Source: Marivita sp. (GTDB lineage Bacteria; Pseudomonadota; Alphaproteobacteria; Rhodobacterales; Rhodobacteraceae). From it: 64,000 bases of DNA. Position numbers and translations under genes: made by a program. A model generated the notes under the pieces. The model worked only from the letters and a program-made list of their open reading frames with translations, had not been told where the DNA came from and searched no databases. The stretch covers positions 100,425-164,424 of the forward strand of contig NZ_JALEGT010000017.1 in NCBI RefSeq assembly GCF_022763305.1, written 5' to 3'. This document shows, piece by piece, positions 27,527-35,296 of the stretch (position 1 is the stretch's first letter; the number at the start of each line of letters is the position of its first letter).

Positions 27527-27910
27527 ATGGAACCCGAAGACGCCATCAACGTGCTGGGCGGCCCGCTTAAGGGATGTTCAACCGATCCGCTGACCGGGTT
27601 CTTCCGCGACGGGCATTGCAACACCTGCGCGGCTGACCAAGGCAGCCACACGGTCTGCGCGGTGATGACGGCAGAGTTTCTGGCCTACTCGAAATATGTC
27701 GGCAATGACCTGAGCACGCCGATGCCGCAATACCGCTTTCCGGGGCTGAAGCCGGGCGATCACTGGTGCCTGTGTGCCTCGCGGTTCCTGCAGGCCCATG
27801 ACGAGGGCTGCGCGCCGATGGTGAATTTGGCCGCAACGCACAAGCGCGCTCTCGACATCGTGCCGATGCGGGTGCTGGAGCAATACGACATCAACGCGTC
27901 CGACGCCTGA
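27527..27910 (+). CDS. DUF2237 family protein
   Basis: A 127-residue cytoplasmic protein with the conserved DUF2237 sequence NVLGGPLKGCSTDPLTGFFRDGHCNTC (given as NVLGGPLKGC and TGFFRDGHCNTC), SHTVCAVMTAEFL and GDHWCLCASRFLQA. Several invariant Cys and His residues suggest metal binding. AGAGGAGG precedes ATG 27527, which gives the family's normal start MEPEDAINVLGG. Function is unknown. It follows the DUF2332 gene by 34 nt. Confidence 0.9.
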   Translation: MEPEDAINVLGGPLKGCSTDPLTGFFRDGHCNTCAADQGSHTVCAVMTAEFLAYSKYVGNDLSTPMPQYRFPGLKPGDHWCLCASRFLQAHDEGCAPMVNLAATHKRALDIVPMRVLEQYDINASDA

Positions 27911-27916
27911 GCGAGG

Positions 27917-28450
27917 TCAGGACGCCTTGTCGACGACAACCGGCGCGGGCTTTCGGGCCTCGCCGCCGATCGGGTCGCCCATCAGTTCGTCGATGAAGAG
28001 ACTGAGCAGTTGCGGACGCCCCGACACTCTGGCCTTGCGATAGATCGCGTTGGTCTGCGCTTTGACCGTGCCTTCGGAAGTGCTGCGCAATCCCGCGATG
28101 TCGGCGGTGCTCAGGCCCTTGATTGCAAAGAGCGCCACGTCCTTTTCCGCAGGCGTCAGTTCCCATTCGGCAAACCGCTCCTGCAGCACATCCATGAAGG
28201 CACCTGACGCAAGACGCAGGCTTTCCTCGGCGGCGCGCTGACGGCGGATGGAGCGGATCATCAATGTCGCGCTGACCACCATGCCGAGGATGAGGCCAAC
28301 CACCGCGCCGATCTGGGCCAGTTCGTAATAGACCCAGGCGATGGGTGAAGACTTGATGCCCAGAATGCTGCCGACGATGTCCCACAGCAGAAACAGGCCG
28401 CTGCCCAATTGCAACAGGCCCAACGGGATCAGAACGATCCAGATCCTCAC
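27917..28450 (-). CDS. Membrane-anchored LuxR-type transcriptional regulator
   Basis: A 177-residue protein starting at GTG 28450. Two hydrophobic spans (about residues 3-27 and 43-65) are followed by a short coiled region and a C-terminal LuxR/GerE HTH at about 95-160 (LTPAEKDVALFAIKGLSTADIAGL, then TSEGTVKAQTNAIYRK). There is no receiver or sensor domain, so the membrane part may sense directly. The two genes immediately upstream on the same strand encode secreted Asp/Arg-repeat proteins and are likely targets or partners. Confidence 0.82.
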   Translation of the reverse strand: MRIWIVLIPLGLLQLGSGLFLLWDIVGSILGIKSSPIAWVYYELAQIGAVVGLILGMVVSATLMIRSIRRQRAAEESLRLASGAFMDVLQERFAEWELTPAEKDVALFAIKGLSTADIAGLRSTSEGTVKAQTNAIYRKARVSGRPQLLSLFIDELMGDPIGGEARKPAPVVVDKAS

Positions 28451-28480
28451 AAGCCAGCCGAGGCCACGAGGTGCCCGATC

Positions 28481-28966
28481 TCAATCATCGTCATCGTCAC
28501 CATCGTCGCTGCCACCACCACCTCTGCCGCTGTTGTCGTCGCGGTCATCATCGCGATCATCGTCACGGTCGTCATTGCGATCATCGTCGCGGTCGTCGTT
28601 CCGGTCGTCGTCACGGTCATCATCGCGATCGTCGTCACGGTCGTCATTGCGATCGTCGCTGTCATCATCGCGATCATCCGTGCGTCCGCCGCGCCCGCCG
28701 TCGTCGCGGTCGCTCTCCCGATCCGAGCGGTCGACATAGTCACGCAGGATCGCTCCGGTGGACGGGTTGAGAACGATCTCGCGGCTGCCTGCGGGCCCGG
28801 TGGCCACGATGCGTGTTCGGCCCAGCAAGGTACGCTGCAAGGTGATCCGCCGATACCCCTGCCGACGCAGCTGGTTGACGACCTGATCCTCGGCCGTCTG
28901 CGCCAGAACCGCGCCCGGAAGGGCGATGCCGGCCAGCAGAGATGCCAAGAGCTGTCTACGTTTCAT
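28481..28966 (-). CDS. Secreted PepSY-like protein with Asp/Arg repeat tail (short paralog)
   Basis: A 161-residue exported protein. Residues 1-22 are a signal peptide (MKRRQLLASLLAGIALPGAVLA). Residues 25-80 are a single PepSY-like unit (EDQVVNQLRRQGYRRI then GSREIVLNPSTGAILRDYV), the same layout as in the neighbour. From about residue 81 the protein is low-complexity Asp/Arg/Asn, a tandem (N/D)DRDD type, ending DDGDDDDD. GGAGGTTGGGA precedes ATG 28966. The tail is strongly polyampholytic. Function unknown; cation binding or envelope matrix is possible. Confidence 0.78.
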   Translation of the reverse strand: MKRRQLLASLLAGIALPGAVLAQTAEDQVVNQLRRQGYRRITLQRTLLGRTRIVATGPAGSREIVLNPSTGAILRDYVDRSDRESDRDDGGRGGRTDDRDDDSDDRNDDRDDDRDDDRDDDRNDDRDDDRNDDRDDDRDDDRDDNSGRGGGGSDDGDDDDD

Positions 28967-29031
28967 TCCCAACCTCCAAGAGGCCCCCGTCTCCGGGACG
29001 GAAGCCTCTGTCACATCAGTTAGCAGACCGA

Positions 29032-29946
29032 TCAATCGTCGTCATCATTGTCGTCGTCACTGTCGTCGTCGCCCCGATCATCGTCGCGACCATTGTCGTC
29101 ATCCCGACCACCCCGGTCATCGTCGCGGCCATCGTCGTCATCCCGGCTACCACGGTCGTCATCGCGGCCACCACGGTCGTCATCGCGGCCGTCGTCGTCA
29201 TCCCGGCCACCACGGTCGTCGCTGCCATCATCGTCGCTACCCCGGCCACCGCGGTCGTCATTGCGATCATCGTCGCTGCTGTCATCGTCACGGCCGCTGC
29301 GGCGATCATCGTCCTCGTCGTCATCAGAGCGCCCACCGCCGACGAAGTCGCGGTCGCGGGTGTCGATCTCAACCCCAGGACGGGTGTCGTCGCCCGAGCG
29401 GACGGTCTCGACTTCCTGCTTGATGACCTCACCCGTGGCGCGGTCGAAGACGGTTTCGATCTTCTCTGTGCCGCGGACCGCCTCGACCTTGGTCTGGGTC
29501 ACGCCGTTCTTGACTTCGATCCGTGTATAGCCCTGCGCCTGCAGATCGCTCACGAGCTGGTCCGTGGATGTGCTGCCGGTTGCAACAGAGGTGCTCGAGC
29601 GGGTCGATGTGGAGGTCGCCGTGCGGCTGTCATCCGACACGCGGCCCACGTCGACGAAATTGCGGTCGCGGTTGCGGATCTCGACCCCGGGCCGGGTGTC
29701 CTCTCCGGCGCGGACCCGTTCGACTTCCTGCTTGAGGATGCTGCCGGTGGCGCGGTCGTAGACGACTTCGAGCTTCTGTGTGCCGCGGATCGCCTCGATC
29801 TTGATCTGGCCGATGCCATTGTCGATCTCGATGCGCTGGAAGCCCTGATTGGTGAGGTCGTTGATGATCTGGTCGGTTGCGGATTGGGCAAATGCCATCG
29901 TGCCTGCGAAGGTTGCGACGACTGCGGAAATCAATGTCATTTTCAC
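29032..29946 (-). CDS. Secreted duplicated PepSY-like protein with Asp/Arg/Gly repeat tail
   Basis: A 304-residue exported protein. A signal peptide (1-20) precedes two near-identical units, residues 23-96 and 127-200, each with DQ-x-DL-x-QG-x-RIE, a GT(Q/E)K(L/I)E strand, YDRATG-type turn and the end DTRPGVEI. A Ser/Thr linker joins them. Residues 207-304 are a low-complexity RDDDRGG-type tail. The gene is first in a possible three-gene unit with the short paralog and the membrane LuxR regulator. The tail codes for the CGTCATCGTC-like DNA repeats seen here. Confidence 0.8.
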   Translation of the reverse strand: MKMTLISAVVATFAGTMAFAQSATDQIINDLTNQGFQRIEIDNGIGQIKIEAIRGTQKLEVVYDRATGSILKQEVERVRAGEDTRPGVEIRNRDRNFVDVGRVSDDSRTATSTSTRSSTSVATGSTSTDQLVSDLQAQGYTRIEVKNGVTQTKVEAVRGTEKIETVFDRATGEVIKQEVETVRSGDDTRPGVEIDTRDRDFVGGGRSDDDEDDDRRSGRDDDSSDDDRNDDRGGRGSDDDGSDDRGGRDDDDGRDDDRGGRDDDRGSRDDDDGRDDDRGGRDDDNGRDDDRGDDDSDDDNDDDD

Positions 29947-30115
29947 GGGTTAAGTCCTTTCATGTCCGGTGGCCTGCGTTACTGCAGATGAGCCGAACCT
30001 GACCGCAATCGTCGCTGGGGGACATTTGCAGATGGTTTAATCGCCGGTCCATAAACCCCGGCCCGACGCGTCTAAACTCAGGTTTATGGGGACCCTTGGG
30101 CAGATCCGCACATAG

Positions 30116-30147
30116 AACCCCCCCCCGCACCGGGGGCGCGGGGGGTT
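30116..30147 (-). terminator. Terminator downstream of trpB
   Basis: AACCCCCC and GGGGGGTT pair across a GC-rich loop that can pair further. It lies about 40 bases after the trpB stop. The rest of the 240-base gap (29947-30186) shows no gene and should also carry the promoter of the secreted repeat-protein genes. Confidence 0.7.
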
Positions 30148-30186
30148 ACGGGTGCGGTCTAGGCCGCAGGTTTATGAAACGGGCCG

Positions 30187-31407
30187 TCAGCCCATGTCGA
30201 ATCCCAGGTGTTTGGCGACGGTGAAGATGTCCTTGTCGCCGCGTCCGCACATGTTCATGCAGATGATGTGGTCCTTGGGCAGATCGGGTGCGATCTTCAT
30301 CACATGGGCCAGAGCATGGCTGGGTTCGAGCGCGGGGATAATCCCTTCGGTCTCGCAGCAGAGCTGGAACGCGGCGAGCGCTTCCTTGTCGGTGATCGCC
30401 ACATATTCAGCGCGGCCGATGTCGTGCAGCCAGGCGTGTTCGGGCCCGATGCCCGGATAGTCGAGACCGGCAGAGATGCTGAAGCCTTCGAGGATCTGAC
30501 CGTCTTCGTCCTGCAGCAGATAGGTGCGGTTTCCATGCAGCACGCCGGGACGCCCGCCGGTGAGCGAGGCGCAATGCTCCATCTTTTCGTTCACGCCCTT
30601 GCCGCCCGCTTCGACGCCGATGATGCGCACGTCTTTGTCGTCAAGGAACGGGTAGAACAGACCCATCGCGTTGGAGCCACCGCCGATGGCGGCGATGATG
30701 GTGTCGGGCAGACGGCCCTCGGCCTCCATCATCTGTTCCTTGGCTTCCTTGCCGATGATCGCCTGGAAGTCGCGCACCATCGCCGGATACGGGTGCGGAC
30801 CGGCCACGGTGCCGATGCAGTAGAACGTGTCGCGCACATTGGTCACCCAGTCGCGCAGCGCGTCGTTCATCGCGTCCTTGAGCGTGCCACGGCCAGACGT
30901 GACCGGGATCACCTCAGCGCCAAGAAGCTTCATCCGGAAGACGTTGGGCTGCTGGCGTTCGACATCATGCGCGCCCATGTAGACGACGCATTTCAGACCG
31001 AACTTGGCGCAGACGGTGGCTGTGGCGACACCGTGCTGACCGGCGCCGGTTTCGGCGATGATGCGGGTCTTGCCCATGCGGCGGGCGAGGATGATCTGGC
31101 CCAGCACGTTGTTGATCTTGTGCGCGCCGGTGTGGTTCAGTTCGTCGCGCTTCATATAGACCTTGGCACCGCCCAGACGCTCGGACAGGCGTTCGGCGTG
31201 ATAGAGCGGCGACGGGCGGCCGACATAGTGCTTCCAGAGAAAGTCCATTTCGGCCCAGAAGCTCTCGTCGGTCTTGGCGCGCTCGTACTGCTCTTCCAGT
31301 TCGAGAATGAGCGGCATCAGCGTTTCCGAAACGAACCGCCCGCCGAAGATACCGAAGCGGCCCTTTTCATCGGGACCGGTCATGAAGCTGTTGAATAGAT
31401 CGTTCAT
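30187..31407 (-). CDS. trpB: Tryptophan synthase beta chain
   Basis: A 406-residue PLP enzyme that joins indole and serine. The PLP lysine lies in [16 protein letters not shown], the glycine-rich phosphate loop in [14 protein letters not shown], and the C-terminus is typical ([19 protein letters not shown]). AGAGG lies before the ATG. It is separated from trpA by 16 kb and by orientation. A conserved small gene is found upstream on the same strand. Confidence 0.97.
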   Translation of the reverse strand: MNDLFNSFMTGPDEKGRFGIFGGRFVSETLMPLILELEEQYERAKTDESFWAEMDFLWKHYVGRPSPLYHAERLSERLGGAKVYMKRDELNHTGAHKINNVLGQIILARRMGKTRIIAETGAGQHGVATATVCAKFGLKCVVYMGAHDVERQQPNVFRMKLLGAEVIPVTSGRGTLKDAMNDALRDWVTNVRDTFYCIGTVAGPHPYPAMVRDFQAIIGKEAKEQMMEAEGRLPDTIIAAIGGGSNAMGLFYPFLDDKDVRIIGVEAGGKGVNEKMEHCASLTGGRPGVLHGNRTYLLQDEDGQILEGFSISAGLDYPGIGPEHAWLHDIGRAEYVAITDKEALAAFQLCCETEGIIPALEPSHALAHVMKIAPDLPKDHIICMNMCGRGDKDIFTVAKHLGFDMG

Positions 31408-31467
31408 CGCGCGCCTCTTTTGTCGAACGGGACACAGGTAGCGAGGTGCAGCGGGATGAGCAAGGGA

Positions 31468-31555
31468 AAGCGCCTTCGAAGGCGCTTGAGACCGCGTTTC
31501 GAAACGCGGTTTTCAAGCCCATTCGAATTGGCTTGGGGCACGGGATTTCGAAATC
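31468..31555. repeat. Array of four TTCGAA-centred palindromes
   Basis: Four palindromes in a row, all with TTCGAA at the centre: AAGCGCCTTCGAAGGCGCTT (31468-31487, perfect), ACCGCGTTTCGAAACGCGGT (31491-31510, perfect), CAAGCCCATTC/GAATTGGCTTG (31514-31535, one mismatched pair) and GATTTCGAAATC (31544-31555). The array begins three bases after the stop codon of the small gene on the minus strand, and lies before trpB. The third unit shares CAAGCC-TTCGAA-GGCTTG with the last unit of the 18.3 kb array. Confidence 0.87.
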
Positions 31556-31558
31556 GCT

Positions 31559-31789
31559 TTACCGGACCCGACGGATCGGAAGATCGTTGCAGAACACCAC
31601 GTAGTGCCGCCCGTTGCGAACGGCCTGAAACCCGCGTCTGTGCACTTCGGCGATGAAGGCGTCATATCCGACAAGCCGTTCAACATCCCGGATCTGGCGC
31701 TTCACCACACCGCCTTTCTGAGCCTCAGCCGAGGACAGCATCTGGTTCAGCCAGATTTCGGGTGTGAGGTGATCGGGAAGATGCGTCAT
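31559..31789 (-). CDS. Small conserved protein upstream of trpB
   Basis: A 76-residue cytoplasmic protein: MTHLPDHLTPEIWLNQMLSS at the N-terminus, then GGVVKRQIRDVERLVGYDAF and a C-terminal RGFQAVRNGRHYVVFCN. From memory, similar short proteins occur beside trp genes in Rhodobacteraceae and are sometimes mislabelled as phosphoribosylanthranilate isomerase, which is far larger. The N-terminal half looks helical and the last part beta. No function is assigned. The TTCGAA palindromes follow its stop. Confidence 0.75.
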   Translation of the reverse strand: MTHLPDHLTPEIWLNQMLSSAEAQKGGVVKRQIRDVERLVGYDAFIAEVHRRGFQAVRNGRHYVVFCNDLPIRRVR

Positions 31790-31823
31790 TTCACTCTTGT
31801 GCCCGATCGAGGTAAACCGAAGG

Positions 31824-33152
31824 TTAATCCCTCACCGACCGTTCCAGCGCAGGATAACGCGCCGCCAGCGTCGCGCCGCGGGCGACAAATGAGATCAGCA
31901 GCGCCGCCCAGAGGCCGTGATTGCCGAACGCAGGCACCAGCAGAAAGGCCGACGCCGCATAGATCAACGCAGAGACCAGCATCATGTTGCGCATGTCCGA
32001 CGTGCGGGTCGCGCCGATGAAGATCCCGTCGAACATGAAGGACGCAAGCGCCAGAACGGGGGCTGCGGCCATCCAGGGCAGGTAGGCCCGCGCGGCCTCC
32101 TGCACCTCGAGGTTCTTCGCCATCACCTCGACGATGGGGACGCCGAAAACCCAGAAGCCCGCCGCCAGCAGGACCGAGGCGGCTAGCCCCCAGAGGCTCG
32201 CCACCACGCTGGCGCGGCGCAGGCTGGCCACGGCGCGCGCGCCGACCGCCTGCCCCACCAGCGCCTCGGCGGAAAAGGCAAAACCGTCCAGCGCATAAGC
32301 GGTGATGTACAGGAATTGCAGCAGCACCTGATTGGCGGCAAGGGTCACATCGCCGAAATCCGCGCCCAGAAACATGAAGGACAGGAAGATCGCCTCGAGC
32401 AAGAGCGAGCGGATCAGGATGTCGGAATTGACCTGCGCCATACGCTTGAGCTTGATCCGGTCGAAAACCCGCGCCCAGTCGCGCCAGTCGGGGACACGGA
32501 ACGCCGCACGACACAGGTAGAGCCCCATCGCAAGACCTGTCCACTCGGCGATGAAGGTGGCAAACGCGACGCCGTTCACGCCCCAGCCGAAGCCCAGCAC
32601 GAAGACAACGTTCAGCGCGACGTTGACACCGTTCATCCAGACCTGAAGGACCAGCACCGCCCGCGTGCGCTCCTGTGCGATCAGCCAGCCGGTGATGCCG
32701 AAAACCGCGATGGCCGCTGGTGCCGACCAGATGCGGATCTGCATGTACCCGCGCGCCAGCGTTTCGACCTCTGCACTGGCCGGGGCGAGCCGGAACGCCG
32801 CCCAGATCAGCGGCACCTGCAACAGGATGATCGTCGCACCTGCGGCCAGACCGATCATCAGCACCCGCGTGAGAAGTGCTGCAAGCTCCGCCCGGTTGCC
32901 CTGACCCAAAGCCTGCGCGGCCAGACCTGTCGTGCCCATGCGCAGGAACCCGAAGACCCAGTAGATCGCCGACAGCACGATTGCGCCAAGGCCCACCGCG
33001 CCGATGGGGGCGGCTTCGCCCATCTGGCCCACGACGCCGGTGTCGACCGCCCCCAGAATGGGAATGGTCACATTTGACAGCACAATTGGCAGCGCGATGT
33101 TCAGGACACGCTTGTTGGTGATCTCGCGCGGGGCCGCTGTGGCGTCGGTCAT
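31824..33152 (-). CDS. MATE family efflux transporter (DinF type)
   Basis: A 442-residue membrane protein with about 12 spans. The N-terminus NIALPIVLSNVTIPILGAVDTGVVGQMG and FLRMGTTGLAAQALGQGN are typical of the DinF/NorM branch of MATE. ATG 33152 overlaps the stop of the upstream thioesterase gene (ATGA). Substrate unknown. Coupling to two hotdog thioesterases hints at export of a hydrolysed acid, but this is inference. Confidence 0.92.
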   Translation of the reverse strand: MTDATAAPREITNKRVLNIALPIVLSNVTIPILGAVDTGVVGQMGEAAPIGAVGLGAIVLSAIYWVFGFLRMGTTGLAAQALGQGNRAELAALLTRVLMIGLAAGATIILLQVPLIWAAFRLAPASAEVETLARGYMQIRIWSAPAAIAVFGITGWLIAQERTRAVLVLQVWMNGVNVALNVVFVLGFGWGVNGVAFATFIAEWTGLAMGLYLCRAAFRVPDWRDWARVFDRIKLKRMAQVNSDILIRSLLLEAIFLSFMFLGADFGDVTLAANQVLLQFLYITAYALDGFAFSAEALVGQAVGARAVASLRRASVVASLWGLAASVLLAAGFWVFGVPIVEVMAKNLEVQEAARAYLPWMAAAPVLALASFMFDGIFIGATRTSDMRNMMLVSALIYAASAFLLVPAFGNHGLWAALLISFVARGATLAARYPALERSVRD

Positions 33153-33664
33153 TCCCGGCTGTCGGAGCGGGGCATGAGGAAATGTGCGGTCGCCTGCGCA
33201 AACGGGCGGTCGCGGTTGTCCTGCCATGCCTCGGCCTGAACAGAGGCATAGCGGCGTCCGGCGCGGGTGATCGTGGCGCGGGCATAGGCATCGCGTGGCA
33301 AACCGGAGCGCAGGTAGTCCACGGTGAAGTCGATGGTCTTGGGCAGGCGCGGAAGGTCGCCCGCCGCTAGGGCATCGACGTCCAGAGCGCCGCTTTCGAA
33401 ATCCTCCCAGATGTATGCCCAGCTGAGCGAGATCACCGCCGTCACTTCGAGAAAGGCCGCTGTCACGCCGCCATGAATCGCGGGCAGCATCGGGTTGCCG
33501 ATCAGCTTTTCGTCGAAGGACAGAATGCCGGTCAGTTCGTCGCCACGCCGGTCAAAGCTGATGCCCATGAAGGTGATGTAAGGCACGCCGCCCACGAGCG
33601 CCTTGAGCGCGGCATCGCGGCGCTGTTTGACGATCTGGACCGGTTCGGGTGTCTTGCGCGCCAT
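33149..33664 (-). CDS. PaaI-type hotdog thioesterase (first of two)
   Basis: A 171-residue hotdog-fold protein. The core is IGNPMLPAIHGGVTAAFLEVTAVI, which carries the HGG motif of PaaI thioesterases, and VDYLRSGLPRDAYARATITRAGRRYASVQAEAWQ (given as VDYLRSGLPRDAYARA). It likely hydrolyses an acyl-CoA. ATG 33664 starts one base after the stop of the second thioesterase gene. The gene ends in a 4 nt overlap with the MATE gene. Confidence 0.87.
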   Translation of the reverse strand: MARKTPEPVQIVKQRRDAALKALVGGVPYITFMGISFDRRGDELTGILSFDEKLIGNPMLPAIHGGVTAAFLEVTAVISLSWAYIWEDFESGALDVDALAAGDLPRLPKTIDFTVDYLRSGLPRDAYARATITRAGRRYASVQAEAWQDNRDRPFAQATAHFLMPRSDSRE

Positions 33665-33665
33665 G

Positions 33666-34088
33666 TCAGCGGCCCTCCACGGTGAAGGCACCGGTGGCGG
33701 TGGCCACGGGACGGTCCGAGTCGTCATCGCAGGCGGTGGCCCGAACAAAGGCGACCGAGCGGGTGATGTGATAGACCTCGGCCCGGGCGGTGATCGCCTG
33801 ACCGGGGGTCGCCGCGCGCATGTAGTCGATGCGCAGGTCGATGGTGGCGGTGCCGGCCGGGGCTTCGGGGTGGCTCATCACCGCCGCCCCGCCACAGGTG
33901 TCCATCAGGGCCGATACAGCGCCGCCATGAATGACCCCGGTTTTGGGATCGCCGATGAAGCGTTCGTCATAGGGCATCGTGATTTCTGCCATGCCATCGC
34001 CCAGCGCGGTGATTTCCATGCCCAGCGCCTTCGAATGCGGAATGGTCTGGATGAACTGCCTTGCGATCTTGGCCTTGTCGACGCTCAT
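33666..34088 (-). CDS. PaaI-type hotdog thioesterase (second)
   Basis: A 140-residue hotdog thioesterase and the first gene of a three-gene operon. It has the family core TGVIHGGAVSALMDTCGGAAV and the strand LRIDYMRAATPGQAITARAEVYH (given as LRIDYMRAATPGQ). It is a diverged paralog of the next gene, and the two may form a heteromer. It is divergent from the MerR gene at 34210, which could regulate it. Confidence 0.88.
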   Translation of the reverse strand: MSVDKAKIARQFIQTIPHSKALGMEITALGDGMAEITMPYDERFIGDPKTGVIHGGAVSALMDTCGGAAVMSHPEAPAGTATIDLRIDYMRAATPGQAITARAEVYHITRSVAFVRATACDDDSDRPVATATGAFTVEGR

Positions 34089-34209
34089 GGTCTGTCCCTC
34101 GTTGTTGCGCCCGGTTTACGCTGCTTCGCGCCGGGAAACCAGACACGCCATCCGCCTGTTGCCCTGCGCGCGGCACGCACTTATGGTCGCGCAGGGAGAG
34201 GGAGTTGGG

Positions 34210-34581
34210 ATGAGCGACCAGCGTCTGAGTTTCAAGGAAATGTGCGCCCGGTTCGATGTGACACCGCGCACCCTTCGCTACTACGAATATATCGAACTGC
34301 TGCAGCCGGAACGCGAAGGACGGTCGCGCTGGTACGGCCCCAGAGAGGTGGCCCGCATGACCCTGATCCTGCGCGGTCGCAAGTTCGGGTTTCAGCTTGA
34401 AGATATCCGGCAGTGGCTTCTGATCTACGAAAAGGAAGGCACACAGGCGCAGATGCGCGCCTGGATCGAGCTGGCCGACAGGCAATTGGGCGAATTGGCG
34501 GAACAGCGCAAACAGCTGGATGCCGCCATGGAAGAACTGCAGAAACTGCGCAACGACACGGCGGCCAGTCTCGGCACCTGA
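34210..34581 (+). CDS. MerR family regulator (first of two)
   Basis: A 123-residue regulator. The MerR HTH is [32 protein letters not shown] (about residues 11-42), followed by a long dimerisation coiled coil (residues 75-118). No cysteine-based metal site is present, so it is of the acyl-CoA or organic-ligand MerR type. GGAG precedes ATG 34210; the longer frame was rejected. It is similar to the second MerR 280 bases downstream. Confidence 0.9.
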   Translation: MSDQRLSFKEMCARFDVTPRTLRYYEYIELLQPEREGRSRWYGPREVARMTLILRGRKFGFQLEDIRQWLLIYEKEGTQAQMRAWIELADRQLGELAEQRKQLDAAMEELQKLRNDTAASLGT

Positions 34582-34602
34582 TCGCGGACCGATCCGGCGA
34601 CT

Positions 34603-34621
34603 CGGCAGGTCAGGCCTGCCG
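34603..34621 (+). terminator. Hairpin after the first MerR gene
   Basis: CGGCAGG and CCTGCCG form a perfect 7 bp stem with a 5 nt loop, 22 bases after the stop. An 18 bp perfect palindrome, GGTCAGGAATTCCTGACC (34658-34675), follows and could be a second stem or an operator. Confidence 0.55.
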
Positions 34622-34745
34622 GGCCGTAGAGGCAGTAAGACTCCTGTGATGACACCGGGTCAGGAATTCCTGACCTGACGGCGCAAAGCCGGTCAAAGCG
34701 CTTTGAAACAATATTTCCGCATAGCATGGGTGACGTTGCCTTATC

Positions 34746-34792
34746 TTACGTCAACGAAAAAGTGACGTGGCGTCTGAGTTACGTCAACGTAA
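34746..34792. promoter_or_regulatory. Operator pair upstream of the second MerR and acyl-CoA dehydrogenase genes
   Basis: TTACGTCAACG occurs at 34746-34756 and again at 34779-34789, 33 bp apart (about three helical turns). The second extends to TTACGTCAACGTAA, a near-perfect inverted repeat with a 2 bp centre. It resembles the TTTACGT-ACGTAA type site of LiuR-like MerR regulators of acyl-CoA catabolism, as far as I remember that motif. It likely controls the second MerR gene and the beta-oxidation genes behind it. Confidence 0.6.
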
Positions 34793-34863
34793 ATTCCCAT
34801 TGTAAGAAGGCTTCGACCTTCGCATGTCGTTGCCATGACCGGCATCGATTGAGGATGATGACA

Positions 34864-35268
34864 ATGACCGACGACCGCATCATGACCATCAGGGAAATGT
34901 GTGACGCCTATGACGTCACGCCGCGTACCCTGCGGTTCTATGAAGCCAAGGAACTGCTGTTTCCGATCCGCGAAGGCCAGAAACGCCTGTTCACCAAGCG
35001 CGACCGCGCACGACTCAAGCTGATCCTGCGCGGCAAGCGCTTTGGGTTCAGCCTCGAGGAAATCCGCCAGCTTCTGGATCTCTATCACATGGGTGACCAG
35101 CAGCAGACCCAGCTGGCGCGCACCTACGAGATCGCACAACAGCGCCTCAGTGACATGGAAGCGCAACGTGACGAGCTTAATCAGGCGATTGACGAACTCA
35201 AGGAACAGATGCGTTGGGGCGAGAAGATGCTTGCCTCGATGGATCAGAGCAAACGCGCGGCCGAGTAA
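34864..35268 (+). CDS. MerR family regulator (second), beta-oxidation linked
   Basis: A 134-residue MerR protein with [35 protein letters not shown] (about residues 10-41) and a C-terminal coiled coil (residues 80-130). It is similar to the first MerR along its length. GAGG nine bases before ATG 34864 sets the start. It is followed 28 bases later by the acyl-CoA dehydrogenase gene. It probably senses an acyl-CoA or related metabolite and acts at the repeats 70-120 bases upstream. Confidence 0.9.
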   Translation: MTDDRIMTIREMCDAYDVTPRTLRFYEAKELLFPIREGQKRLFTKRDRARLKLILRGKRFGFSLEEIRQLLDLYHMGDQQQTQLARTYEIAQQRLSDMEAQRDELNQAIDELKEQMRWGEKMLASMDQSKRAAE

Positions 35269-35296
35269 GCCGCACCGCCTTCAAGGGAGACCCGCC

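Noticed and set aside
28481..29330. Dense short DNA repeats resembling a CRISPR array
   Set aside because: The repeat period is codon-based (CGTC, ATCG units of Asp and Arg codons), there are no distinct spacers and two secreted proteins read through the region in frame with proper signals.
31559..31789. Assignment as phosphoribosylanthranilate isomerase
   Set aside because: The protein has 76 residues and no TIM-barrel motifs, so it cannot be TrpF despite sitting next to trpB.
34658..34675. The 18 bp palindrome GGTCAGGAATTCCTGACC as a regulator site
   Set aside because: It lies alone between a terminator-like hairpin and the operator pair and is too far from any start to assign; it may simply be part of the first MerR gene's terminator.
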